Shown in pieces: positions 11,809 to 19,638 of a stretch of 20,009 nucleotides of DNA. The translations under genes and the position numbers were made by a program. This stretch comes from Tateyamaria sp. (lineage in GTDB: Bacteria; Pseudomonadota; Alphaproteobacteria; Rhodobacterales; Rhodobacteraceae). The stretch is taken from assembly GCA_018668195.1 (NCBI GenBank), contig JABITU010000062.1:1-20009 (forward strand). The letters are read 5' to 3'. Numbering within the stretch: position 1 is the first letter of the stretch; the number at the start of each line of letters is the position of its first letter. Under the pieces are notes generated by a model, which saw only the letters and a program-made list of their open reading frames with translations, ran no database searches and had not been told where the DNA came from.

Positions 11809-13229
11809 GCCATATGCGGCAGCTCACCAACCGGTACCTGCCTTTTGCCGATGCGGCATCAGAAGGCTTGCCTATGTCCCAGTTGTTGCGGCTGTCGCTG
11901 TTCCAGGTGTCTGTGGGGATGGCCTCAGTCATGCTGTTAGGCACGCTGAACCGCGTAATGATTGTCGAACTTTCGGTGCCGGCGATGATCGTGGCCGTGA
12001 TGATTGCGCTGCCTGTGTTGATCGCGCCGTTCCGAGCGCTGCTGGGGTTCCGGTCGGACACTCACAGATCCGCAATCGGTTGGAAGCGTATCCCGTACAT
12101 CTGGTTCGGCTCATTGTGGCAGTTCGGCGGATTGGCCGTCATGCCATTTGCGCTGCTGGTCCTTGGGGGTGATGTTGTCCACGAAATTCCGTTTGCTGGC
12201 GAATTTCTTGCGGCACTGGCGTTCTTGATGACCGGCCTTGGTCTGCACATGACACAGACGGCGGGGCTGGCTTTGGCCAGCGACCGGGCCACAGATGAAA
12301 CCCGGCCTCGGGTTGTTGCGCTCCTTTATGTGATGTTTCTGGTTGGCATGGGTGTTTCTGCACTGATCATCGGTGGATTGCTCACGGACTATAGCAGTTT
12401 GCGTTTGATCCGCGTCGTGCAGGGGGCCGCCGTTGTTGGGATCGCGCTGAACCTGATTGCCCTGTGGAAACAAGAAAGCGTGCGTCCCATGACCAAGGCT
12501 GAGCGCGACAAGCCAAGGCCGCTGTTCCGCGATGCCTGGGCGGATTTCATGGCCGGGGGGCAGGCGGGCCGCCTGCTGGTTTGCGTTTTTGTTGGAACCA
12601 TGGCGTTCAACATGCAGGATGTATTGTTGGAGCCCTACGGCGGCGAGATATTGGGCCTGTCGGTCTCTGCAACGACGTTACTGACAGCGCTTTGGGCAGC
12701 CGGTGCGCTTGTTGGCTTCGCCTGGGCCGGGCGGCGACTGGCCAAGGGGTCAAACGCTTACCGTTTGGCGGGTGGCGGAATATTGGCTGGTATTTGGGCA
12801 TTCAGCCTCGTTATTTTTGCAGCACCCATGCAGGCCAATGTTCTGTTTTACGCCGGTGCCACCTTGATTGGGTTCGGCGGTGGGCTTTTCGCTGTGTCAA
12901 CACTCACTGCGGCCATGACGATGCCTGCGCGGGGAACTGCAGGTCGTGGTCTGGCTCTTGGTGCTTGGGGTGCAGCACAAGCTACTGCTGCAGGTATTGC
13001 CATAGCGCTTGGGGGAACCTTGCGCGATTGGATCGGTGCCATCGCAACATCAGGCCAGTGGGGCGAGGCGTTGAATACGCCAGCCACTGGCTACTCTTTT
13101 GTTTACCATGCTGAGATTGGCTTGCTTTTTGTCACTCTCGTCATCCTGGGACCGCTCGTGCGCCAATCTGGTCCCCTCACCCAGCCGGAAGATCCGCAGC
13201 CCCTTGGGCTGGCGGACTTCCCAACATGA
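11805..13229 (+). CDS. lhaA: Light-harvesting 1 assembly protein LhaA (PucC family)
   Basis: Membrane protein of the BCH2/PucC branch of the major facilitator superfamily. LhaA homologues are needed for normal LH1 antenna assembly. The 474-residue protein shows about twelve hydrophobic segments between about 25 and 455, and the family signature loop GFRSDTHRSAIGWKRIPYIW at about 79-98. Its place between bchM and puhA separates it from the similar PucC (next to puc genes) and from the bchP-linked paralogue. The start overlaps bchM (ATGA at 11805-11808). It ends 25 bases before puhA. In relatives, promoters for puhA often lie inside the upstream genes; I could not locate one here. Confidence 0.93.
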   Translation: MSHMRQLTNRYLPFADAASEGLPMSQLLRLSLFQVSVGMASVMLLGTLNRVMIVELSVPAMIVAVMIALPVLIAPFRALLGFRSDTHRSAIGWKRIPYIWFGSLWQFGGLAVMPFALLVLGGDVVHEIPFAGEFLAALAFLMTGLGLHMTQTAGLALASDRATDETRPRVVALLYVMFLVGMGVSALIIGGLLTDYSSLRLIRVVQGAAVVGIALNLIALWKQESVRPMTKAERDKPRPLFRDAWADFMAGGQAGRLLVCVFVGTMAFNMQDVLLEPYGGEILGLSVSATTLLTALWAAGALVGFAWAGRRLAKGSNAYRLAGGGILAGIWAFSLVIFAAPMQANVLFYAGATLIGFGGGLFAVSTLTAAMTMPARGTAGRGLALGAWGAAQATAAGIAIALGGTLRDWIGAIATSGQWGEALNTPATGYSFVYHAEIGLLFVTLVILGPLVRQSGPLTQPEDPQPLGLADFPT

Positions 13230-13254
13230 CCTTGTCCAGAAAAGGAAAACTGAC

Positions 13255-14025
13255 ATGACCGGGACATTTTTTGGCGAATTCGACTTGGCGGCGTCGACGC
13301 TATGGCTCTTTTGGGCCTTCTTTGCTGGCCTGCTATTCTACATCCAACGCGAAAACATGCGCGAAGGGTATCCATTGGAAGATGACGAGGGGAACAAATC
13401 TTCGAACCCAAGCATGTTCCCAATTCCTGATGATAAGACCTTTGAACTGCCCCATGGGCGAGGCTCTGTGACGGTGCCATCTGGGCAAACGCCTGAGCGG
13501 GCCAATCTGCCTTTGAAAAGGGTTGGTCCGGGCAACGGCTATCCGCTTGAACCCACCGGTGACCCGATGCTGGACGGTGTTGGCCCAGCATCCTGGGCCC
13601 CGCGTCGCGACGCGCCCGAGTTGGACGGCCACGGCCATCCCAAAATTGTACCGATGTCTGCGAATGATGCTTTCAAGTTCGCCTCTGGCCGGGATCCGCG
13701 CGGATTGCCAGTCGTGTCGGGCGACGGTGAGGTCGTCGGCAAGGTGACCGACATGTGGATTGACGAGCCGGAACAGCTGGTGCGCTATCTTGAATTCACG
13801 CTGGATGCGAAATGGGGGACGGGCAATCGCCTCATGCCACTCACGCTGGCGCGGATCGGATCGAACCAAGTCAAGGTACGCAGCCTGTATGGTAAGCATT
13901 TCGCAACCATCCCGACTATTGCGAGTGCAACGCAGGTGACCCTGCTCGAGGAAGATAAGATTTGTGGCTACTACGGCGGCGGTACTCTTTATGCCGATGC
14001 GAGCCGTCAAGAACCGCAGTTGTAA
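13255..14025 (+). CDS. puhA: Photosynthetic reaction centre H subunit PuhA
   Basis: Caps the L/M core of the reaction centre on the cytoplasmic side and helps proton delivery to the secondary quinone. The 256-residue protein has a single N-terminal transmembrane helix at about 11-30 (STLWLFWAFFAGLLFYI) followed by QREN, then the soluble PRC-barrel domain with GKVTDMWIDEPEQ and the conserved TLLEEDKICGYYGGGTLYA near the C-terminus. ATG 13255 is chosen because AAAGGAA (13241-13247) precedes it and because MTGTFFGEFDLA is a family-typical start; the open frame upstream to 13099 lies within lhaA. A strong hairpin follows the gene. Confidence 0.98.
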   Translation: MTGTFFGEFDLAASTLWLFWAFFAGLLFYIQRENMREGYPLEDDEGNKSSNPSMFPIPDDKTFELPHGRGSVTVPSGQTPERANLPLKRVGPGNGYPLEPTGDPMLDGVGPASWAPRRDAPELDGHGHPKIVPMSANDAFKFASGRDPRGLPVVSGDGEVVGKVTDMWIDEPEQLVRYLEFTLDAKWGTGNRLMPLTLARIGSNQVKVRSLYGKHFATIPTIASATQVTLLEEDKICGYYGGGTLYADASRQEPQL

Positions 14026-14034
14026 GGCAATCGT

Positions 14035-14063
14035 GCTTCGCGGTCCGTTTGTGACCGCGAAGC
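14035..14063 (+). other. Strong RNA hairpin between puhA and puhB
   Basis: GCTTCGCGGTC (14035-14045) and GACCGCGAAGC (14053-14063) form a perfect 11-bp stem with a 7-base loop. No U-tract follows, so it is not a normal intrinsic terminator. It starts 10 bases after the puhA stop. Such structures often protect the 3' end of an upstream transcript, which could let puhA message outlast the rest; this role is inferred. Confidence 0.75.
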
Positions 14064-14096
14064 CTCACAACAAGAACTGAAAGGGGAGTGTGCGCC

Positions 14097-14732
14097 ATGT
14101 CCCATGATGATTTCGAGATTGAGCCGGTCGAGGGATTACCGGAATTGCCCCCTGAGGGCGAAGAAATTCTTTGGCGTGGCAGACCGTCGACCATGGCATT
14201 GGCGCGAGAAGCGATGAACCTGAATTGGATCATTGGTTATTTCGCCGTTTTGATGGCGTGGCGGTTCCTGTCCGTTTCCGACATTATGCCTTTGGGTCAG
14301 GCGATCGGGGCAACGGTTCCGTTCTTGTTGCTGGGGATGGTTGTTTGTGGGCTTTTGATTGGGGTCTCATATATTCAGTCTCGTAATACCGTTTATACCA
14401 TCACGTCGGCACGTGTTGCGATGCGGATTGGTGCCGCCCTGACGTTGACATTGAACCTGCCGTATCGTGAAATTGCCAATGCGTCGCTCAGCTTGCGCAA
14501 GAACGGCACTGGGACGATCGCGCTGGAAACAACGGGCAAGACGCAGTTTAGTTTGCTGGTGCTTTGGCCGCACGCGCGGCCTTGGCATTTCAGCCCGTCA
14601 CAGCCTGCATTGCGAGCGATTCCCGATGCGGCGGATGTTGCGAAAATCCTCGCTCGGGCTGCCGAGGCACGGGTGAGCATACCGCAGGTTGCGCGCAAGG
14701 CACCCAAGTTCAATGCAGTTGCGGCGGAGTAA
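14097..14732 (+). CDS. puhB: Photosynthetic complex assembly protein PuhB
   Basis: PuhB helps reaction-centre assembly in Rhodobacter. The 211-residue product starts MSHDDFEIEPVEGLPELPPE, with GEEILWRGRPS before the membrane part, a common feature of the family. Two or three hydrophobic segments at about 46-60, 70-95 and possibly 105-125 are followed by a PH-like soluble region (about 115-185) containing TLNLPYREI. ATG 14097 is chosen because AAGGGGAG (14081-14088) lies 8 bases upstream; an in-frame GTG at 14088 overlaps that site. The gene follows puhA after a 71-base gap with a hairpin, and puhC starts 5 bases after it. Confidence 0.92.
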   Translation: MSHDDFEIEPVEGLPELPPEGEEILWRGRPSTMALAREAMNLNWIIGYFAVLMAWRFLSVSDIMPLGQAIGATVPFLLLGMVVCGLLIGVSYIQSRNTVYTITSARVAMRIGAALTLTLNLPYREIANASLSLRKNGTGTIALETTGKTQFSLLVLWPHARPWHFSPSQPALRAIPDAADVAKILARAAEARVSIPQVARKAPKFNAVAAE

Positions 14733-14737
14733 CGGCC

Positions 14738-15205
14738 ATGTCTGATACGTCCCAAACCCGTATTCATGCTCCAGAAGATGAATTGGTTCCGCGCATTCTG
14801 GTTAGGGCTGTGATGGCGCTGATATTGGCCATTCTCGCCTTGGTAACGATCGCGACTCTGTCTGGGCGCCCATTGGAAAGCATGCCGGCTAATGGCAAAA
14901 TTCTGAGTGAACGTGCCATATTCCTATCAAGCGACGGATCTGGTGCTGCGCGTGTTTTGGATGCCAATGGATCGCTGCTGGCCGATTTTCCCGCCGATAA
15001 GGGCGGCTTTGTCGCGGGAATTGACCGCGTTGTCTTTCGTGAACGTACAAAGAGCAGTGCTGATACCGCGGCGCCTGTTTTGCTGCGACTGCGTGAAGGC
15101 AACCGACTGTCCATTTACGACCCCGAAACCAACTGGTCAGCCGAGCTTATGGGCTTTGGCGCCGACAATCTCCGCACCTTCGCCAGGTTGCTGGGAAAAC
15201 CTTAA
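14738..15205 (+). CDS. puhC: Photosynthetic complex assembly protein PuhC
   Basis: PuhC supports reaction-centre/LH1 formation in purple bacteria. The 155-residue protein has a short charged N-terminus, one membrane segment at about 20-42 (VRAVMALILAILALVTIAT), and a soluble domain with GKILSERAIFLSSDGSGAA and the C-terminal RLSIYDPETNWSAELMGFG, typical of the family. ATG 14738 has GGAG (14726-14729) 8 bases upstream and lies 5 bases after puhB; the longer open frame from 14564 runs inside puhB and is rejected. The bciE ATG follows after 19 bases. Confidence 0.92.
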   Translation: MSDTSQTRIHAPEDELVPRILVRAVMALILAILALVTIATLSGRPLESMPANGKILSERAIFLSSDGSGAARVLDANGSLLADFPADKGGFVAGIDRVVFRERTKSSADTAAPVLLRLREGNRLSIYDPETNWSAELMGFGADNLRTFARLLGKP

Positions 15206-15224
15206 GTCACTGGAGGAAGCCACC

Positions 15225-15521
15225 ATGGGACTACTGAGAAAAGATTTTGAACGCGCTCCGTGCACTGTTGAAATCTCACATAAATTCGAAAGCCTGCATG
15301 CGCATGTCCGATTCAACAATGGTGCCGTGATCTATCCCGGTGATGAAGTGCAGGTGCACGGGCCGGAAATCATGGCCCCGTTTGGTGAAATCGTCAGCGA
15401 AGACCGCGAGGCAACGATCATTAGGGCCAGTAAACTGGAGCAGCTGTGGACCCGTCTCACTGGGGACTTCGAAGTGATGGAACTGTGCGAATTTTCCTTC
15501 TCCGAGGAGGTGACACTATGA
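15225..15521 (+). CDS. bciE: BciE, auxiliary subunit of the oxygen-dependent cyclase
   Basis: In Rhodobacter a small protein encoded just before acsF (BciE) is required for the oxygen-dependent Mg-protoporphyrin monomethyl ester cyclase. This 98-residue product occupies exactly that place, between puhC and acsF. It begins MGLLRKDFERAPCTVEISHK and contains FNNGAVIYPGDEVQVHGPE and GEIVSEDREATIIRAS, giving a mostly beta-strand, acidic, soluble protein without a signal or membrane segment. The ATG has TGGAGGAAG (15211-15219) about 6-8 bases upstream. The stop overlaps the acsF ATG (ATGA, 15518-15521), which suggests equal production of the two partners. Assignment rests on size, position and general resemblance, so it is likely rather than certain. 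Confidence 0.8.
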   Translation: MGLLRKDFERAPCTVEISHKFESLHAHVRFNNGAVIYPGDEVQVHGPEIMAPFGEIVSEDREATIIRASKLEQLWTRLTGDFEVMELCEFSFSEEVTL

Positions 15522-16633
15522 ATGCCCCGGTCAAACACACATCCGATATCACAGATGCCGAGGAATCGCTGGCGCTACAAGAGGCGCAATCGGTTGTCGA
15601 CAGCGAGAGCGCAACCGAAGTTGCGATGTCCAACACTCTGCTGACGCCCCGGTTTTATACAACCGATTTTGACGAGATGGACGCGATTGACGTGAGCCCC
15701 GTGCGCAAAGAATGGGACCAGTTGATCGCACAAATGGTCAGCGACCCCAACAAGGGGCATTTCAAGAAAAACGATGACTGGGATCACGTCGATTGGGACA
15801 ATATGGAGCCCGAACTCAAGAAAGAGTTCATCGACTTCCTGATTTCGTCATGTACGGCAGAATTTTCTGGCTGTGTGCTTTATAAAGAGATGAAGCGGCG
15901 CGGTAACAACAAGGACATCACGCAACTGTTCCAGTTGATGGCGCGAGATGAGGCGCGTCATGCAGGTTTTATCAATGATGCATTGCGCGAGGCGGGTGTC
16001 GCGGTGAATCTTGGCTTTTTGACACAGAAAAAGAAGTACACATATTTTCGGCCCAAGTTCATCTACTACGCCACCTACCTTTCGGAAAAGATTGGCTATG
16101 CGCGCTATATCACGATTTTCCGTCATCTTCAGGATAGCCCAGAGTACCGGTTCCACCCGATCTTTAAGTGGTTCGAAGAGTGGTGCAATGACGAGTTCAG
16201 CCACGGCGAGGCTTTCGCGCTGTTAATGAAAACCGATCCAAAGCTGACGCGCGGGATAAATGTCCTTTGGATCAAGTTCTTTCTCACGGCAGTCTATGGC
16301 ACGATGTATGTGCGCGATCATCAGCGGCCTGCGTTCCACAAGGCGTTAGGTGTTGATCCTGATTGGTATGCGCATGAGGTCTTTGTGAAGACGTCCAAGC
16401 TGACCAAACAGATCTTTCCGATTACACTCGACATAGATCATCCACGTTGGCAGCGCGGGTTGGAACGGCTGCAACAGGCGAATGTTGATCTCGCAGAAGC
16501 ACAGGCAGGTGGGCAGGTTTTGCGCAAGCTCTGGGCGCAGACCCGGGCGGCTGCGGCCTTCGTTTCATTGTTTGCAATTCCGGCGAAAAAGCACACAGTT
16601 CCCGCATCTGTTCGGATGGAGCCAGCCTATTGA
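15518..16633 (+). CDS. acsF: Oxygen-dependent Mg-protoporphyrin IX monomethyl ester cyclase AcsF
   Basis: Di-iron enzyme that forms the fifth (isocyclic) ring using O2, turning Mg-protoporphyrin IX monomethyl ester into protochlorophyllide. The 371-residue protein has the ferritin-like ligands E115 (CTAEFSG), E145 and H148 (DEARHAG), E226 and H229 (NDEFSHGE), and typical segments such as NKGHFKKNDDW and YFRPKFIYYATYLSEKIGYA. ATG 15518 overlaps bciE by 4 bases and has GAGGAGG (15504-15510) 7 bases upstream; the longer frame from 15446 lies inside bciE. Its presence next to an O2-sensitive DPOR shows a pathway adapted to growth in oxygen. Any anaerobic cyclase BchE is outside this window. Confidence 0.97.
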   Translation: MNAPVKHTSDITDAEESLALQEAQSVVDSESATEVAMSNTLLTPRFYTTDFDEMDAIDVSPVRKEWDQLIAQMVSDPNKGHFKKNDDWDHVDWDNMEPELKKEFIDFLISSCTAEFSGCVLYKEMKRRGNNKDITQLFQLMARDEARHAGFINDALREAGVAVNLGFLTQKKKYTYFRPKFIYYATYLSEKIGYARYITIFRHLQDSPEYRFHPIFKWFEEWCNDEFSHGEAFALLMKTDPKLTRGINVLWIKFFLTAVYGTMYVRDHQRPAFHKALGVDPDWYAHEVFVKTSKLTKQIFPITLDIDHPRWQRGLERLQQANVDLAEAQAGGQVLRKLWAQTRAAAAFVSLFAIPAKKHTVPASVRMEPAY

Positions 16634-16785
16634 GACAAGCCATCTCATATGCTGTTTCCGATAAGGGGACAGGCTGGGAAACGGGTGGTTTTCCGGCATA
16701 TCTGATGCTCTGCGCGGGGATATTTTCTGTATCAACGAATAGCCAAAAACCATGTCGATTTCAGGTTGTAAGGGTGTGCAGATGA
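16630..16785 (+). CDS. Putative 51-codon ORF bridging acsF and puhE
   Basis: A frame opening with TTG fills the whole 148-base acsF-puhE gap. The start overlaps the acsF stop (TTGA, 16630-16633) and the stop overlaps the puhE start (ATGA, 16782-16785). GGAG (16618-16621) lies 8 bases before the TTG. The product would start MRQAISYAVSDKGTGWETGG and contains a hydrophobic stretch FPAYLMLCAGIFSV (about 21-34), then a basic, Cys-containing tail. No family is recognised. The TTG start and mixed codon use lower confidence; it may be a coupling device, a small membrane peptide, or chance. Confidence 0.35.
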   Translation: MRQAISYAVSDKGTGWETGGFPAYLMLCAGIFSVSTNSQKPCRFQVVRVCR

Positions 16786-17594
16786 CCCCGTGGATCGCTG
16801 CCATAATCGCCCTGTTCGTCTGGTGGTTTTCTACCGGTACAATCCTGATGGCTGTGAAATATGCCGACCGTGCAGGCCCCCGAGCCCGGATGACGACAAC
16901 ACTTTTCGGGTTACCTTTGGTTTTCATGGGTGCGTATGGCGTTTTCTGGTCAGCAGGGCACACAGATATTCTTGGCACCTATGTCGCCTTCTTGTCAGCC
17001 CTGGCGCTGTGGGGTTGGATAGAACTGGCTTTCCTCACTGGTACGATCACAGGCCCGAATAGAAATGGTCTGCCTGCTCACACGCCAGAATGGGAGAGAT
17101 TCATTCGGGCTTGGGGTACCGTTGCTTATCACGAGATGTTGCTGGCTATGACGCTCATCATTTTGGCACTGTTGCTGTGGAATGCACCCAACAGCTTTGC
17201 TTTGTGGACCTTTGCAGTGCTTTTCTGTGCTCGTATCTCTGCCAAGTTGAACCTGTTTTTAGGGGTGCCTCGGATCAACATCGATTTTTTACCGGATACA
17301 CTTGGTCACTTGCCCAGTCATTTCCGGATCGCATCAATGAACTGGCTGTTTCCCGTTTCCGTTACTGCGCTGACCTTTGCCGCCGCGTGCTGGTTGGAAC
17401 GGCTTTATGCATCGCAGGCGATGGGCGAAATCACGGGCTTTGCCTTGCTAACCGCATTGACGGTTTTGGCAGCCGTGGAACACTGGGTGATGGTTTTGCC
17501 GATACCCGACGAACGACTGTGGCGGTGGATGCTGCCCACACCTGAAACAACACCTGAACAACAAACAAACCAAGGGGGACATCATGAACTTTGA
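16782..17594 (+). CDS. puhE: Photosynthetic complex protein PuhE
   Basis: PuhE is a multi-spanning membrane protein (DUF3623 type) of the puh operon that influences bacteriochlorophyll production and complex levels in Rhodobacter; its exact biochemical role is not settled. The 270-residue protein has about seven hydrophobic segments between residues 5 and 245 and family-typical stretches: [20 protein letters not shown] at the N-terminus, WGTVAYHE, and [23 protein letters not shown] 16782 is chosen because AAGGG (16770-16774) precedes it by 7 bases; an in-frame ATG at 16752 has no ribosome-binding site and adds ten unlike residues. The 3' end overlaps hemA by 11 bases. Confidence 0.93.
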   Translation: MTPWIAAIIALFVWWFSTGTILMAVKYADRAGPRARMTTTLFGLPLVFMGAYGVFWSAGHTDILGTYVAFLSALALWGWIELAFLTGTITGPNRNGLPAHTPEWERFIRAWGTVAYHEMLLAMTLIILALLLWNAPNSFALWTFAVLFCARISAKLNLFLGVPRINIDFLPDTLGHLPSHFRIASMNWLFPVSVTALTFAAACWLERLYASQAMGEITGFALLTALTVLAAVEHWVMVLPIPDERLWRWMLPTPETTPEQQTNQGGHHEL

Positions 17595-18798
17595 TGCGCT
17601 GTTCCAAGCCCAACTCGACACACTAAAAGAGGAGGGGAATTATCGCATATTTGCGGAGCTTGAACGCAAGTCTGGCGCCTTTCCGCGTGCGCATTGCCAT
17701 GATGATGACGCCCCGGACGAGGTGACAGTATGGTGTTCTAATGACTACCTTGGGATGGGGCAGCACCCTGCTGTCACACAAGCGATGAAGGACGCAATCG
17801 ATATGTGCGGAGCGGGTGCAGGTGGCACGCGCAACATTTCTGGCACCAACCATGCCCACAAAAGACTAGAAGCAGAGCTGGCTGATTTACACAATAAACA
17901 AGATGCTCTTTTGTTCACGTCTGGTTATGTGTCCAACTGGGCCGCGCTCAGCACATTGGGCAGCCGGTTGCCGGATGCGGTGATCTTGTCCGATGAGTTG
18001 AACCATGCCTCGATGATCGAGGGCATCCGTCACTCCCGAGCCGCCAAGGTGATCTGGAAGCATAACGATCCCGAAGACCTTGATCGTAAGCTTGCCGCAC
18101 TGCCAGCAAATGCGCCCAAAATTGTGGCCTTTGAATCTGTCTATTCGATGGATGGTGATATCTGCCCGATGCATGAAATCGTCGAAGTGGCCGAGAAACA
18201 CGGTGCCTTGACCTATTTGGATGAAGTGCACGCTGTTGGCCTTTATGGACCGCGCGGTGGCGGTATTTCAGAACGCGAAGGTCTGGCGGATCGTATCACC
18301 TTGATCGAGGGCACCTTGGGCAAAGCTTATGGCGTGGTCGGCGGTTATGTGACTGGATCAACTGCCATGTGCGACTTTATTCGCAGTTTTGCCTCGGGCT
18401 TTATTTTTACCACGGCCCTGCCACCGGCAGTTGCTGCTGCTGCGACAGCGTCCATCCAGCATCTGAAACAGTCCAGTACAGAGCGCACGTTGCAGCGTGA
18501 GCGTGTTGCGTATTTACGCAAGCGGCTGGATCAAGAGGGCATTCCGCACTTGGACAATGCTAGCCATATTATTCCGGTTATGATCAAGGACCCGGTTAAG
18601 TGCCGTATGCTGGCGGACTATCTGATGCAGCGCTATGGCATCTACGTTCAGCCAATCAATTACCCCACTGTTCCCAAAGGTACAGAGCGGCTGCGCTTTA
18701 CTCCGTCGCCGATGCACAGCATCGACGACATCGAACACCTTGTTCTCGCGCTCAAGGATTTGTGGAAGCAATGCGCTGTCAGCCATGCGGTCGCATAG
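17584..18798 (+). CDS. hemA: 5-aminolevulinate synthase HemA
   Basis: PLP enzyme that condenses glycine and succinyl-CoA to 5-aminolevulinate, the first step of all tetrapyrrole synthesis in alphaproteobacteria (Shemin pathway). The 404-residue length is normal. The PLP-binding lysine is K247 in [10 protein letters not shown]213 and H216 in YLDEVHAVG and H141 in LNHASM are the expected cofactor and substrate contacts. ATG 17584 has AAGGGGGA (17572-17579) close upstream and overlaps puhE by 11 bases. Being last in the photosynthesis operon ties precursor supply to pigment demand; a second ALA synthase for housekeeping haem may exist elsewhere. A strong terminator follows 2 bases after the stop. 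Confidence 0.98.
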   Translation: MNFDALFQAQLDTLKEEGNYRIFAELERKSGAFPRAHCHDDDAPDEVTVWCSNDYLGMGQHPAVTQAMKDAIDMCGAGAGGTRNISGTNHAHKRLEAELADLHNKQDALLFTSGYVSNWAALSTLGSRLPDAVILSDELNHASMIEGIRHSRAAKVIWKHNDPEDLDRKLAALPANAPKIVAFESVYSMDGDICPMHEIVEVAEKHGALTYLDEVHAVGLYGPRGGGISEREGLADRITLIEGTLGKAYGVVGGYVTGSTAMCDFIRSFASGFIFTTALPPAVAAAATASIQHLKQSSTERTLQRERVAYLRKRLDQEGIPHLDNASHIIPVMIKDPVKCRMLADYLMQRYGIYVQPINYPTVPKGTERLRFTPSPMHSIDDIEHLVLALKDLWKQCAVSHAVA

Positions 18799-18800
18799 AT

Positions 18801-18838
18801 AAAAGGCCTGCTGTAATTGCGATTTTAGCAGGCCTTTT
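18801..18838. terminator. Intrinsic terminator after hemA
   Basis: AAAAGGCCTGCT (18801-18812) and AGCAGGCCTTTT (18827-18838) form a 12-bp stem around a 14-base loop. It has a 3' T-run on the plus strand and, by symmetry, on the minus strand. It ends the bchF-hemA operon and makes cycA an independent unit. Confidence 0.85.
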
Positions 18839-18909
18839 GGCTCTGGTACTGTTGACTTCGGCATAATCCGCCTAACTGGTAGGTATGATGTAGAGCTGAG
18901 GAGACAACT

Positions 18910-19365
18910 ATGTTCAGATTTATTGCTATCGCGGCTGCAACCGTTTTCGCTTTTCCAGTGTTGGCGGACGGTCATGCCGTTGATCTGACTGCGACTGGCG
19001 ACGTTGCCGCTGGCGAAAAGGCATTTCGCAAATGCGTGTCTTGCCACGTTGTAGTTAACGGTGACGGTGAAACGCTAGCTGGCAAACGGGCAAAAACCGG
19101 CCCTAACCTGTATGGTGTCGTAGGTGCGACATCAGGATCGGTCGAAGGGTTCAAGTATTCAAAGCTGATGCTCGCCGCCGGCGAGGGTGGAACAGTTTAT
19201 AACGAAGAGAACTTTGTCGCATATGTTCAGGATCCGACGGGTTTCCTTCGTGGGGTTACAGGTGAAAGTGGTCGGGGCAAGATGACCTATAAGGTTCGCA
19301 AAGAAGCCGATGCTTTAAACTTGTATGCCTACCTTGCGTCATTGGCGCCTGCGGCTGCAAACTAA
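18910..19365 (+). CDS. cycA: Periplasmic cytochrome c2-type electron carrier
   Basis: Soluble class I cytochrome c that shuttles electrons from the cytochrome bc1 complex to the photosynthetic reaction centre. The 151-residue precursor has a Sec signal peptide (about 1-19 or 1-23; FIAIAAATVFAFPVLADGHA). The mature part has the haem motif C42-V-S-C45-H46 and a likely axial methionine M125 in GRGKMTYKV. Insertions around residues 85-115 fit the longer c2-type proteins. ATG 18910 has GAGGAG (18898-18903) 6 bases upstream. It lies between two terminators, so it is transcribed alone; a clear promoter was not found in the 71 bases after the first terminator. The final place after hemA is common in Roseobacter-group clusters. 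Confidence 0.93.
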   Translation: MFRFIAIAAATVFAFPVLADGHAVDLTATGDVAAGEKAFRKCVSCHVVVNGDGETLAGKRAKTGPNLYGVVGATSGSVEGFKYSKLMLAAGEGGTVYNEENFVAYVQDPTGFLRGVTGESGRGKMTYKVRKEADALNLYAYLASLAPAAAN

Positions 19366-19390
19366 AGCTCCGCGGCTTTTCAACAACACG

Positions 19391-19425
19391 AACGCTGCTT
19401 GGAAATTATCTTGGCGGCGTTTTTT
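19391..19425 (+). terminator. Intrinsic terminator after cycA
   Basis: AACGCTGCT (19391-19399) pairs with GGCGGCGTT (19413-19421) over 9 bp including two G-T pairs, and a T-run (19420-19425) follows. The plus strand is the only one with a T-run, matching cycA. Confidence 0.75.
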
Positions 19426-19638
19426 ATTGGCCTGCATGCCAGTTAGATGCAAATCACATTAATTACGATCATTCTGGCCTTATTTATATGGCATGAAACG
19501 CAAGGATAGTAAGGTCTGATAAGTTAGATTTATGTCCGTTGATGTTTGGCAAAATACTGGAACACTTTGCATCGTTTAACGCCATAAAATCTTTGATCAC
19601 AGTCACATTTGGTCGCTCACAACTTCTAACATGACGCC
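19426..19638. other. AT-rich spacer between convergent cycA and bchO
   Basis: No open frame, tRNA or PpsR operator is visible here. The composition is clearly richer in A and T than the neighbouring genes. No terminator for bchO was recognised on the minus strand. Confidence 0.5.

Noticed and set aside
13099..13254. Upstream extension of PuhA within lhaA
   Set aside because: The sequence is an off-frame reading of the lhaA 3' end. ATG 13255 has its own ribosome-binding site and a typical PuhA start.
16752..16781. Upstream ATG for PuhE at 16752
   Set aside because: No ribosome-binding site precedes it. [15 protein letters not shown] from 16782 is the expected N-terminus and has AAGGG upstream.
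18852..18889. Possible cycA promoter (TTGACT at 18852, TATGAT at 18884)
   Set aside because: The two hexamers are 26 bases apart, too far for a sigma70 promoter, and neither has a suitable partner.
19426..19638. Search for another PpsR operator or small gene in the cycA-bchO spacer
   Set aside because: TGT and ACA triplets occur, but no pair has the 12-base spacing, and no frame with a ribosome-binding site was found.
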